Assembly (NCBI GenBank): GCA_022704885.1
Contig: JAKJFO010000018.1
Span: 6,650-37,681 of the forward strand
Direction: 5' to 3'
Length of the DNA: 31,032 nucleotides
Source: Candidatus Rifleibacteriota bacterium
GTDB taxonomy: Bacteria > Riflebacteria > Ozemobacteria > Ozemobacterales > Ozemobacteraceae
The notes beneath the pieces were generated by a model. It searched no databases and was not told where the DNA came from. It saw only the letters and a list, made by a program, of their open reading frames with translations. Numbering within the stretch: position 1 is the stretch's first letter; each line of letters opens with the position of its first letter. Below are positions 7,860 to 16,279 of this stretch, one piece after another. The translations under genes and the position numbers were made by a program.

Positions 7860-8771
7860 CTACTTACAAAATTCAACAGCGATTCTGGTGCACACTGCCG
7901 CATTGTTACGGACCAGAGAAATGTTGGTCTGCAAGCTCTGACCGGCAGTAATTTCATTCAATCGCGCGAGCAGAAAAGGCGTAACCTGCTGCCCCTTGAT
8001 GCCGCGAGTTCGTGCATCGACCAGAGCCTGCTCGATGCTGGCTTCGATCTTGTCGCGAGCCAGAGCATCTTCTGCCGGCACCGGGTTTCCGACCAGAATA
8101 CCGCTTCGATAACCCATACTCAGGGAATTCTTGAAAACAGCTGCCGCTTCAGCAGCGGAATCAACCCTGACGGGAACTTTTATACCGCTGTCAGGATAGT
8201 AAAAAGCCGGCATCTCGTCTGTACAATAACCCAGAACCGGGATTCCCATGGTCTCCAGGTATTCCATGGTCAGTGGAATATCGAGAATTGCCTTGGCACC
8301 GGCCGAAACCACCAGAACCGGAGTTTCGGCAAACTCTCGCAGATCGGCAGAAATATCCATAGTCTCACCGGCTCCACGATGCACTCCGCCAATACCACCG
8401 GTAGCAAAAAAACGTACGCCGGCAAGATCAGCACAGATCATGGTTGCAGCGACTGTTGTTGCGGCATGGCGGCCACCAGCCATCAGATAAGGCAAATCGC
8501 GCCTGGAGGCTTTGGCAATGTTCTTGTCTGTCGCGAGAAATTCCAGTTCATCAGGAGCAAGCCCGATGTGAATTTTTCCGTTAAGTATGGCTATAGTTGC
8601 CGGTATCCCTCCGTTTTCACGGACCGTCTGCTCAAGCATTTTTGCCGTTTCAACGTTCTGAGGGTACGGCATGCCATGCGAAATAATTGTCGATTCGAGG
8701 GCAACAACCGGCTTATTTTCAGCCAATGCATCGCGAACTTCGCGATTGATGACGAGACTGTGCTTCAGCAT
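7860..8771 (-). CDS. psuG: Pseudouridine-5'-phosphate glycosidase
   Basis: A protein of 303 residues, full length for the family. The enzyme splits pseudouridine 5'-phosphate into uracil and ribose 5-phosphate, acting at a carbon-carbon glycosidic bond. Residues corresponding to the active site of the E. coli enzyme are present with a steady offset: Glu26 in ALESTIISHGMPYPQN, Lys87, Asp143 in SADLREFAE (Mn ligand), Lys160 in VVSAGAKAILD (Schiff-base lysine) and Asn283 near the end. The start is the ATG at 8771 with AGGAGA upstream. The upstream neighbour is a zinc-ribbon-like protein 14 bases away and the downstream neighbour is a VOC protein. No PfkB-type pseudouridine kinase gene is seen in the window, so the source of the phosphorylated substrate is not explained locally. 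Confidence 0.97.
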   Translation of the reverse strand: MLKHSLVINREVRDALAENKPVVALESTIISHGMPYPQNVETAKMLEQTVRENGGIPATIAILNGKIHIGLAPDELEFLATDKNIAKASRRDLPYLMAGGRHAATTVAATMICADLAGVRFFATGGIGGVHRGAGETMDISADLREFAETPVLVVSAGAKAILDIPLTMEYLETMGIPVLGYCTDEMPAFYYPDSGIKVPVRVDSAAEAAAVFKNSLSMGYRSGILVGNPVPAEDALARDKIEASIEQALVDARTRGIKGQQVTPFLLARLNEITAGQSLQTNISLVRNNAAVCTRIAVEFCK

Positions 8772-8785
8772 TGATGTTCTCCTGA

Positions 8786-9226
8786 CTACGAAGACCTGAC
8801 CAGATAGGGACAGGTAAAATTAATACACTGCTCACTGCAGCTGCAGCGGCCAGCCACAACCATAACCGCCCAGTGCGGAATCTCATATTCACCACCGAGA
8901 GCTGCAATCGCCTGCTCGATGCTCTGTTTATCTGCCTCGGAAAGTTCCACATTATCGGATGCAAATTTCGAAGAATTACACCAGTAAATATAGGTTATTT
9001 CAGGCCAGTCAAGGGTTGAAAGTGTTGTATTCTGAACTGATCGGCATTTGTCGCAGACCAGGGTCAAATCGCTTCCAGCCGGCAACAGCTTTCTTCCGGC
9101 ACAACCACACTCCCGGCAAGGGCCGGCAAATATGCGATAACCGGTAAGCTGCGGCCGGTCGGGCATCGGGTCTTCAGACTCACCGAAACCTAAAACAACT
9201 GGTTTTGATCTGGCTTCTTCCGGCAT
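8786..9226 (-). CDS. Cysteine-rich, zinc-ribbon-like protein of unknown function
   Basis: A protein of 146 residues if it starts at the ATG at 9226, which has a strong GAGGGG site close by. A TTG 15 codons further upstream (9271) lacks such a site. Two cysteine groups stand out. The first is CRECGCAG, with CDKC about 20 residues later, like a zinc ribbon. The second is CSCSEQCINFTCP at the very C-terminus. Between them a helix (ELSEADKQSIEQAIAALGGE) is followed by WAVMVVAGRC. The protein is soluble with no signal peptide. I do not recognise the family. It is the first gene of the apparent operon with psuG and the VOC gene, so a link to nucleoside salvage or metal sensing is possible but unproven. 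Confidence 0.7.
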   Translation of the reverse strand: MPEEARSKPVVLGFGESEDPMPDRPQLTGYRIFAGPCRECGCAGRKLLPAGSDLTLVCDKCRSVQNTTLSTLDWPEITYIYWCNSSKFASDNVELSEADKQSIEQAIAALGGEYEIPHWAVMVVAGRCSCSEQCINFTCPYLVRSS

Positions 9227-10200
9227 GTTCCCCTCTAAAACATTTTGAATAGCCTCATTCACTACTCTCAATCAACGGGCATGGCATAGCTGGAGCATCG
9301 TTTCAATTATAACCCAAATTCACAGATGAGTTCTATTATATTTTTCAGCTTGAATTAAACGATTGCAAATGCTTCAAATCCTGAAATAGCAATGCAACAG
9401 CTCAAAATCAGACCGCCCAGTATATCATATTCATGATAATAAAATTAAATCATCCGCCCTTTGTATATTACCTGCAAAAAATACTTTTAATCAACTACCT
9501 GGTGGACTCACAAATCTCCGAGAATCCTGGCGCCAAAGCATCTGAACCGGTCGAACCGCTCTTTCCTTGTCGGGCCGACATAAACAGTTCGGCGCAAAAA
9601 TTCCCGCCATAAGATCTGACGCCCCACTTTTTATCGCGCGCCTGCCTCCTCTTTTTTTGTCACAGAAAACCTTTAGCAGTAAAGTTAGTGCAGGCTGATC
9701 GAGCAACCTTCTCTGAATTCTGCGTGCCGCCAGCAGCCATAGCGGAGAATTCTACCCTGCGATGTCTGCCTGTCAAAGTTTAATCTTAAAGGCAACTACG
9801 AATAAACGAACGCCAGACACCGATCGTTCAAAAAAAAATAATCGGCTTCTGATTTTTTTTGGCAGAGAATTGAATTATGACAGGCGATCATTCGAGCTCG
9901 AAATCAAATAATGCCAACAGCACCAACCCGATCATATAAATTAATATTTTTAACATTTCACAATACTCACGAATCGCCAAATCTCAAAATGACTGAAAAT
10001 CGAGTTAAAAACAAATCTTTATTTATTATCTGAACATCGCCTGCCGAATAATCCAGTGTTTTTCATTTTATAAATAAATCTTTTTTTATTTTATTAGATC
10101 TTTAATTTATATTTCTAGACAATTGAATCAAGACAACCCTGTTCAAAATCAATGAATATTGCCATATCAAAGCCCGGCATTGTGAATTAACCAGCTGAAT
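9227..10200. other. Long intergenic gap without a convincing gene
   Basis: The gap is AT-rich at both ends (about 9300-9500 and 9780-10200). It has a noticeably more GC-rich block at about 9500-9770. The only frames are short and start with rare codons; the longest, 71 codons on the minus strand at 9491-9706, has no recognisable features. TATAAT-like elements on the minus strand at 9306-9311 and 9335-9340 could serve the downstream zinc-ribbon/psuG operon, but no good -35 element accompanies them. An imperfect inverted repeat flanked by GAATTC lies at about 9715-9751. The GC-rich block could hold a noncoding RNA or a decayed gene. Confidence 0.5.
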
Positions 10201-10246
10201 CGATAAAGAAAAACGGCGGCTCTGCAAGGTTCTTGCAGAGCCGCCG
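10201..10246 (-). terminator. Rho-independent terminator of the 10267-11595 gene
   Basis: A perfect 15-base-pair stem (arms 10214-10228 and 10232-10246, CGGCGGCTCTGCAAG and its complement) with a three-base loop. On the minus strand it is followed by TTTTTCTTTATC. It lies 20 bases after the stop codon of the minus-strand gene. Confidence 0.92.
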
Positions 10247-10266
10247 CAGCATGCTCAAATCATTTA

Positions 10267-11595
10267 TTATCTGCGCCTGGAGCCAATTCTCCTGGCAAGA
10301 ATATCATTAACACGATTGCTGAGCTCTGATCCAGAGCCGGCATAGTAGGGCACGAAGCTGTGTTCGGTCGAAACTGCGCTGTTCAAATCAGTCTTTTCTG
10401 ATACTGTCTCAGTAACAACCACAGACCCAGAGACCTCTTCGCGAACCTCATCAACAGAAACATCTTCAGCAGCGGCGCCAGATGTCACGACAGCAGGAGA
10501 AACGTCGCTCAGCACCGGCCTTGGAGTCGCAAGCTTCTCAGAAAGAGCTGCTACAGCATGTCGCATCCTGTCGAGAACCTCAGACCTTCTTGCCAGCATG
10601 GCCTTCTCGATTTCAGGATCCTTTTTAACGGCTGCAATACGACTGCCGCGAAGCCTGCTCATTCGCGCAAGCGCTGTCATAAATGGTTTTTCTGACGACG
10701 CTTCGACCGAAACAGGCTGTTCCAGATCTTCAGAAGCGCCAGATACGACAAAATCAGGTAATTTAGCGGTTACAGTCAGCAGCCTGATCTCTCTAGGCTT
10801 TTCTACCGGCACGATTACAACGTGGCCATCGCTGAAATCAACTTTAAGAGGGGTGTTAAACCAATTCCATTCCGGCGGAACAACAGTCTCATCTTCTTCG
10901 ATTCTGCTTGCCTTTTTGCGTCTTACAGACTTCTTCTTCGACTCTACCGAATCTTTAGGCTCATTAGAAGAGGTCGCTACCACCACAACAGGCTCAACAA
11001 CAGCCGCCACAGGCTCAGAAACCGGGACAACCTGAGCAATCGGCTCAACAGCAGGAGCATTTGAATCTTCAACCTCTGATACTGGCTCTACCACTGCCGA
11101 CGAAACAGCTTTTTCTGATTCAGAAACAGGGTTTTTAGCAGCTGCGGGCTTGGAGGACACCGCTTTGTCGACTGCCTTAGCCTTCTTTTCTCTGGAGCCA
11201 GCAGCTGGCGGCATTGCAGGGGCTTCAATCATTTCGGGGAGCCTGGCAGGCTTCAGCGCTATCGGTTTCTGCTTTTCAGATTTTACGACAGGTTCAGAAG
11301 CAGAATTCTCATCAGCAGCAGACACTTCAGTCTTCTGGATCTCTGGGGCGTTTACCACTTCAACAGCAGCAACGGTTTTGGCCTTCTCGATTTTCTTGTC
11401 GAGCGACTCTCGCGATCCACTTTTGCGCGCGGTCGGCATCGCTGGCGGCATCACCGGTGCTTCTAGAGCCACAGCAGCTCCACGAAAAATTTTATCAGAC
11501 CATAGCTGAACCGCCAGAAAGCTGGCTGATAATATCAATAACACGCCCAGAGCCATTAAAAATGGCAGGCCGGGCTGCCTTTTAAGCAATCTCAT
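10267..11595 (-). CDS. Single-pass membrane protein with long disordered Ala/Val/Glu/Pro-rich region, unknown function
   Basis: A protein of 442 residues from the ATG at 11595, with GGGGAGG upstream. A basic N-terminus (MRLLKRQ) and a hydrophobic segment at 10-32 indicate an anchor or uncleaved signal. Residues 40-240 are low complexity with many EP, VEP and KAK elements, and the motif EAP-V/A-MPPA occurs twice (45-52 and 124-131). A lysine/arginine cluster lies at 221-231. A possibly folded piece follows (about 240-285, PEWNWFNTPLKVDFSDGHVV), then a helical basic segment (305-355). A conserved-looking tail contains FVPYYAGSGSELSNRVND. It may span the periplasm or link envelope and cytoplasm. 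No family recognised. It has its own promoter and terminator, so it appears to be a single-gene unit. Confidence 0.8.
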   Translation of the reverse strand: MRLLKRQPGLPFLMALGVLLILSASFLAVQLWSDKIFRGAAVALEAPVMPPAMPTARKSGSRESLDKKIEKAKTVAAVEVVNAPEIQKTEVSAADENSASEPVVKSEKQKPIALKPARLPEMIEAPAMPPAAGSREKKAKAVDKAVSSKPAAAKNPVSESEKAVSSAVVEPVSEVEDSNAPAVEPIAQVVPVSEPVAAVVEPVVVVATSSNEPKDSVESKKKSVRRKKASRIEEDETVVPPEWNWFNTPLKVDFSDGHVVIVPVEKPREIRLLTVTAKLPDFVVSGASEDLEQPVSVEASSEKPFMTALARMSRLRGSRIAAVKKDPEIEKAMLARRSEVLDRMRHAVAALSEKLATPRPVLSDVSPAVVTSGAAAEDVSVDEVREEVSGSVVVTETVSEKTDLNSAVSTEHSFVPYYAGSGSELSNRVNDILARRIGSRRR

Positions 11596-11651
11596 CGGTT
11601 ATTTCCTCCCCTGGAGAGGGTAGCTTGCGAGATTTCCGATTCAGCACAGAC

Positions 11652-11680
11652 ATAATTAATCAATATCATCATTTTGTCAA
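11652..11680 (-). promoter_or_regulatory. Sigma-70 type promoter for the 10267-11595 gene
   Basis: On the minus strand a perfect -35 TTGACA (11675-11680) is followed 17 bases later by AATTAT (11652-11657) as -10. It lies about 60 bases before the start codon. The -10 matches consensus at four of six positions. Confidence 0.65.
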
Positions 11681-11800
11681 AAGAATTTCGACAAAACAGA
11701 TGGATCATTAAAAAATCCAGCTTACGGAGCAGACAAAAACCTGCAAAACCTCAGAGCGAACCCCTTACAGGCGAGAACATTTCAAGAGCACGTCTGTACT

Positions 11801-12367
11801 CTATTTTTTCATACGTTCAAGATACTCACCAGTGCGGGTATCGACTCTGATCACTTCGCCAGCTTCAATAAACATGGGTACAGTAACAACATGACCGCCA
11901 GCGCAAACTACCGGCTTATTGGTGCCGCTGGCTGAATTTCCCCTGACGTTGGGCGGAGCCTCGATGACTTCAAGTTCTACCGATGGCGGCAATTCTATAC
12001 CAATCGCCTTGCCTTCGTAAACCTTGACGTAGAGTTCCATCTGCTCTTTCAGGAATTTCGTCTGATCTCCAAGAATGTCGAGTTCCATTTCCATCTGTTC
12101 GTAGGACTGCGTGTCCATGAAATGCAGGAAATTGTCAGATGCATAAAGATACTGCATCTGTTTGGTTTCAACCGTCGCCTCATCGACCTTTTCAGTTGTC
12201 TGATAGCGCTGCATGAAGATAGAACCCGTCTTGAGACTCTTCAGTTTGGCCTGAGCCATTGCCCGCCAGTTACCTGGACGAACGAACTCAACATCTATCA
12301 CCTGGCACAATTCGCCGTTATAGATGATTACCATACCTTTTCTCAGGTCATTTGCCGTTATAGCCAT
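11801..12367 (-). CDS. efp: Translation elongation factor P
   Basis: A protein of 188 residues with the full three-domain EF-P layout. EF-P binds ribosomes stalled on proline runs and promotes peptide bond formation. The N-terminal KOW-like domain carries the tip loop EFVRPGNWRAMAQAKLKSLK. The C-terminal OB domains include AIGIELPPSVELEVIEAPPNVRGNSA and end RVDTRTGEYLERMKK, all typical. The loop residue equivalent to E. coli Lys34 is Asn33 here, so beta-lysylation or rhamnosylation of that position is not possible. The start ATG has AGGAGA upstream and an extended -10 promoter about 35 bases away. It is divergent from uppP. Confidence 0.97.
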   Translation of the reverse strand: MAITANDLRKGMVIIYNGELCQVIDVEFVRPGNWRAMAQAKLKSLKTGSIFMQRYQTTEKVDEATVETKQMQYLYASDNFLHFMDTQSYEQMEMELDILGDQTKFLKEQMELYVKVYEGKAIGIELPPSVELEVIEAPPNVRGNSASGTNKPVVCAGGHVVTVPMFIEAGEVIRVDTRTGEYLERMKK

Positions 12368-12400
12368 ACATATCTCTCCTGGCTGGAATTTTATCGGCAG

Positions 12401-12409
12401 ATTATAACA
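12401..12409 (-). promoter_or_regulatory. Extended -10 promoter for efp
   Basis: The minus strand reads TGTTATAAT, a perfect TATAAT with the upstream TG of an extended -10. It would give a leader of about 27 bases before the efp ATG. No good -35 is seen, which is acceptable for this class. Confidence 0.6.
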
Positions 12410-12420
12410 TAACTTGAACG

Positions 12421-12732
12421 ATAAGTTGTAAAAAATCAGCCAACTCCAAAGATTTTTGCCAGGCAGGCTTCAATATCACATATTTAGTAATGCGCAAAAA
12501 CGCTTGGCCATAAAACCGATTATCATATTAATAATTATCAAAATAATAAAAAATATTGTTATTATTACTGGTTTATTGATAATAAAACAGCAATGTTTTT
12601 GTTAAATTCGGCGGTTTTTATTTCAGAAGTAAGGTGATATTTACCGATAATCTTGAGAGATCCACAGACAATCGACTACTTCTGCGAAATATACGCAGCG
12701 GCACAATAATAAGGAAACAGGAGGCAAATTCC
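12421..12732. other. AT-rich divergent spacer between efp and uppP
   Basis: The spacer between the two start codons (12368-12732) has a very AT-rich core at about 12520-12600. The core contains an AATAATAA/TTATTATT inverted repeat and several TTATTGATAATAA-like stretches. It should carry the promoter of the uppP operon, but I cannot single out a convincing -35/-10 pair. No gene or RNA was recognised. The reading frame that runs upstream of uppP from 12634 shows no homology and is probably untranslated. Confidence 0.5.
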
Positions 12733-13539
12733 TTGCTCACCTACATTGCTCAAGGTCTTGTACAGGGTTTGACCGAATTTCTGCCAGTATCGAGTTCGGG
12801 CCACCTGGCATTGATGCAGCATTTTTTCAAATTTGAAGACCCTGACGCCAACCTGCTCACGACCGTCGCGTTACATTTTGGCACCCTGCTGGCCGTCATC
12901 TATTACTTCCGCGCCGACCTGCTGCCCTATCTCACGCCGGCAGGCTGGCAAGACACTGGTCGGCGCAGAATTGCATTGCTGGTAATCGCCGGCAGTGTGC
13001 CAACTGCAATCATAGGCCTCGTCTTCAAAAAGCAGTTCGAGGCATTGTTCGCGAGCCCGCTCGCCGTCAGCATCGCTCTTTTTATCACAGCCGTTCTGCT
13101 GCTGACCTGCGAAAAACTCAAACAAACAGAAAGCCAGCAGACTCTGGAAAAACTGCCCTGGTGGAAGTCAATCGTTGTCGGTCTGATTCAGGGACTGGCA
13201 GTCACCCCCGGCATCTCACGTTCTGGATCGACCATCGCAACCGGTCTTTTGCTCGGCCTCAAAGGCGAAGACGCTACGCGATTTTCCTTCCTGCTGATGA
13301 TTCCAGCGGTTGGCGGCGCAACTCTGCTTAAGGTGAAAGATCTTGTGGAAAGCGGGCTTCCAGAATCCATACAGGCTGGCGGACTGGCTCTTGGCACTCT
13401 GATTGCTACAATAACCGGGTTTCTCGCCCTCAAATTACTTGTTTATATGGTTAAGCAGCAGAAACTCTCGTATTTTGCCTATTACCTGTTCTGCGTTTCG
13501 ACGATCAGCATGATTCTGATTCAATTTGCCGGAAAGTAA
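12733..13539 (+). CDS. uppP: Undecaprenyl-diphosphatase
   Basis: A protein of 268 residues from the TTG at 12733, which has AGGAGG eight bases upstream. A GTG start at 12634 would add 33 unrelated residues. The integral membrane enzyme removes a phosphate from undecaprenyl pyrophosphate so that the lipid carrier for peptidoglycan and other glycans can be reused. The two signature regions are present: QGLTEFLPVSSSGHL (residues 11-24, with catalytic Glu15) and TPGISRSGSTI (with Arg163). Length and the series of hydrophobic helices are normal for the BacA/UppP family. It is the first gene of the long plus-strand run, 13 bases before ftsK. Confidence 0.97.
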   Translation: MLTYIAQGLVQGLTEFLPVSSSGHLALMQHFFKFEDPDANLLTTVALHFGTLLAVIYYFRADLLPYLTPAGWQDTGRRRIALLVIAGSVPTAIIGLVFKKQFEALFASPLAVSIALFITAVLLLTCEKLKQTESQQTLEKLPWWKSIVVGLIQGLAVTPGISRSGSTIATGLLLGLKGEDATRFSFLLMIPAVGGATLLKVKDLVESGLPESIQAGGLALGTLIATITGFLALKLLVYMVKQQKLSYFAYYLFCVSTISMILIQFAGK

Positions 13540-13552
13540 CAAGGAAACCAAG

Positions 13553-16279
13553 ATGAGCAGCAAAAAAATTCTACTGCCGGAGCCCGGCATCAAAGATCGA
13601 ACCAGAAGTCGAAAGCCTGCAAACGAAACAGTAAAGCGACGCCCAAAAGCGACTGTCAGACAGGGTAATACCAGGACTCTGCCAACAACCATTGACGCCC
13701 GGCAACGCAGTGAAGCAACCGGCCTGGTACTGGTAGGAGTGAGTGCTTTCAGTCTCTCGCTGCTTCATTATCTGAGCTCTTCCAAAGTGCCAGGCATAGT
13801 CAACACCTTGATGGTATATCTTGGAATGGGTGTATACATACTGCCCGCCATGATCGGACTGCTCGGCATACAGCGATTTCTCGAACGACCATTCACCAAT
13901 ATTGGCTGGCGCCTCGCCGGAATTGGTGGAGTAATGTTTTTCGGACTTGGCCTTCTCGGCCTTGAGGGCGGAAAAGCCGGAGTATATGCACTCGGCCTGT
14001 TTTCCGGAATTTTCGGACCGATTCCAAGCAAGGTTCTGTTCAGTTTTCTGCTGCTGTCTTCGATGATTTTCGCTCTCGACATTCTTTACAAAGATCTGCT
14101 GGCAGCCTCTTTGATCATCGCCAGTCTTACCACAAGATTCGCATTTTTCTGCTGGGAAGTAACACTAAGTCTTTTGGCCATGGTCATTGGCGCGGTCAAA
14201 ACGACGGCAGACCTTATGGCAGCAGTTTACGGGCGCGCCAGACAGTTCTTTACCGAACAGGATATCGATCCGGCAAGACAGCTTGGCCGCCTGTTGTCTT
14301 TCAAACCCCGGGCAGCGGCCGAACCAGCCGGCGAACTCGAAGACATCGATGACGAAGACGAACCGGCACCCAGCCGACCCGTCGTAAGCCGCGGTGAAGA
14401 AGAAGAGGCGACAGTGATACCGGTGCCAAGGCACTGGCAGGACAACATCGAAACTCCTGACAACAAAACGCCAGGCACTGCCGGCGAGAGCTTCCTGCAG
14501 TTTCAGGTCAGCCAGATCACCAGTCAGTGCTTCATAGTAGACGCTGGAATCAATGCGAGTTTGACCACTCCCCCACCCTCTCGTAACGATGAACCTGAAG
14601 ACGAAGAAGAATTGCGAGTGATGGTAAGCTTTGAGGATGATGAAGAAAATGATTCGTCAGACTCAGCCTCAAATAATGAAAACAAAGAGGATTCGGTACA
14701 CAGTGCCGCTTCCGAAGAGGTTTCCCATGAAACAGAAATCGATGAAGAGCCTGTTTGTCTTGAAGACAACCTGATCGATCAGGAAATCAAGTCAGACAAA
14801 TATGCACAGACAAATAAAAAGCAGAAAGCCATTTCAGAAGTACAGCTGCCGCCGATCGAAATTCTCAGGACGCCAGAGCCAAGAGCCAATCAGGATACTC
14901 GCTCAGAACTCAGCGAGCGCTCGGCTTTTCTGATTAAGACACTCGAAGAATTCGGCATAAAAGCGTCAGTAACCAACATCATCGAGGGCCCGGCCGTATC
15001 TCGCTTCGAAATCAAACCGGCACCCGGAGTAAAAGTTTCTCGGATTACCGGCTTGATCGATGATATCGCACTGGCGCTTGCCGCTCAGGCTATTCGTATC
15101 GAAGCACCCATTCCCGGCAAATCCGCGCTGGGAATCGAAATCCCGAATCCCAAGGCAACTCCGGTATATTTTTATGACCTGCTGAAAAATGAGAAGTTCG
15201 GAAAAAATCCGATTCCGCTCAATCTGGCTCTCGGCGTGACCATCGAAGGCAAGCCCGTGCTGGCAGATCTTTCTGAAATGCCGCATCTGCTGATCGCCGG
15301 CTCAACCGGCTCTGGAAAATCGGTATGTGTCAACACGATCATTGCCAGCATACTGTTTCAGGCGAGAGCGGATCAGGTTAAGTTTGTGATGATCGACCCC
15401 AAAATGGTCGAACTGTCTTCCTACAACGGAATTCCGCATCTCATTGCGCCGGTAGTAACCGATCCGGCCAAAGCATCGGCAGCTCTCATGTGGGCGGTCG
15501 AAGAAATGACGCGGCGTTACGAGATTCTCGCTGAATGTGGCTGCAAGAAGATTTCGACCTACAACGAAGAAATTGAGCGACTCAGAGAAGAGAATCCGGA
15601 GCTCGAACCGATGCCATTCATCGTCATTGTGATCGACGAACTGGCCGATCTGATGATGACCGCCTCGGCCGAGGTCGAAGGTTCGATCTGCCGTCTCGCC
15701 CAGATGGCACGCGCGGTTGGCATGCATCTGGTCATTGCGACGCAGCGCCCGTCAGTGAACGTGCTGACAGGTCTGATCAAGGCAAATCTGCCGACGCGCA
15801 TCGCCTTTTCGGTGACATCGGCGATAGACTCGCGAACCATTCTCGACGCCAAGGGCGCTGAGCGACTGCTGGGCAAAGGCGACATGCTGTTCATTCCCAA
15901 GGGGCGGAACAAGCCGCTGCGACTGCAGGGAGCTTACGTTTCCGACCGTGAACTCATGGATCTCATCGACTTTGTCAAGCAGCAGGGCCAGCCAGAATAC
16001 ATGGACATAGCCCCGACCCGTTCAGATGACGACGAAGACGGCTATGAAGACGAGGAAGACGCTGGCGGCGACGCTGACTCTCCGCTGATACAGCAGATAT
16101 TGAAGTATCTGGAAACTCAGGAAAAAACATCAACCAGTATGCTTCAAAGAAAGTTCAGAATCGGTTATAATAGGGCGGCCAGAATTATGGATCAGCTTGA
16201 AGAAAAAGGACTGGTCAGCCCAATGGATGGAGCAAACAAACGCAGAGTTCTCATCGGAAGGAGTAATACTCAGGTATGA
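13553..16279 (+). CDS. ftsK: FtsK/SpoIIIE-type DNA translocase
   Basis: A protein of 908 residues from the ATG at 13553 (AAGGA upstream). An earlier frame start lies inside uppP. FtsK is a septum-anchored motor that pumps chromosomal DNA and aids dimer resolution. The N-terminal 45 residues are basic, and about four membrane helices follow between 55 and 215. A long acidic linker runs from about 250 to 435. The motor follows: Walker A GSTGSGKS at 583-590, Walker B VIVIDELADLMM with Asp695-Glu696, then ATQRPSVNVLTGLIKANLP. After a second acidic patch (about 825-842) comes the winged-helix gamma domain (843-908), which reads orienting DNA sequences. The stop overlaps the next start as ATGA. Confidence 0.96.
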   Translation: MSSKKILLPEPGIKDRTRSRKPANETVKRRPKATVRQGNTRTLPTTIDARQRSEATGLVLVGVSAFSLSLLHYLSSSKVPGIVNTLMVYLGMGVYILPAMIGLLGIQRFLERPFTNIGWRLAGIGGVMFFGLGLLGLEGGKAGVYALGLFSGIFGPIPSKVLFSFLLLSSMIFALDILYKDLLAASLIIASLTTRFAFFCWEVTLSLLAMVIGAVKTTADLMAAVYGRARQFFTEQDIDPARQLGRLLSFKPRAAAEPAGELEDIDDEDEPAPSRPVVSRGEEEEATVIPVPRHWQDNIETPDNKTPGTAGESFLQFQVSQITSQCFIVDAGINASLTTPPPSRNDEPEDEEELRVMVSFEDDEENDSSDSASNNENKEDSVHSAASEEVSHETEIDEEPVCLEDNLIDQEIKSDKYAQTNKKQKAISEVQLPPIEILRTPEPRANQDTRSELSERSAFLIKTLEEFGIKASVTNIIEGPAVSRFEIKPAPGVKVSRITGLIDDIALALAAQAIRIEAPIPGKSALGIEIPNPKATPVYFYDLLKNEKFGKNPIPLNLALGVTIEGKPVLADLSEMPHLLIAGSTGSGKSVCVNTIIASILFQARADQVKFVMIDPKMVELSSYNGIPHLIAPVVTDPAKASAALMWAVEEMTRRYEILAECGCKKISTYNEEIERLREENPELEPMPFIVIVIDELADLMMTASAEVEGSICRLAQMARAVGMHLVIATQRPSVNVLTGLIKANLPTRIAFSVTSAIDSRTILDAKGAERLLGKGDMLFIPKGRNKPLRLQGAYVSDRELMDLIDFVKQQGQPEYMDIAPTRSDDDEDGYEDEEDAGGDADSPLIQQILKYLETQEKTSTSMLQRKFRIGYNRAARIMDQLEEKGLVSPMDGANKRRVLIGRSNTQV

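Noticed and set aside
7854..8774. 306-codon plus-strand frame opposite psuG
   Set aside because: psuG on the other strand is full length with all active-site residues; the plus-strand peptide has no recognisable pattern.
9500..9560. Minus-strand sequence with GGTTCGACC and a CCACCA-like end, checked as tRNA or tmRNA
   Set aside because: The stems do not pair into a cloverleaf or a tmRNA acceptor, and the T-loop pattern is wrong.
9491..9706. 71-codon minus-strand frame in the long gap
   Set aside because: It has a TTG start, no good ribosome-binding site, no hydrophobic or domain pattern, and odd composition.
9829..9861. A-run and T-run pair that could form a terminator
   Set aside because: The stem is almost only A-T pairs with a three-pair core, is offset by unpaired bases, and no gene ends there.
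11700..11800. Possible terminator after efp
   Set aside because: T runs are present on the minus strand, but no stem longer than about three or four base pairs precedes them.
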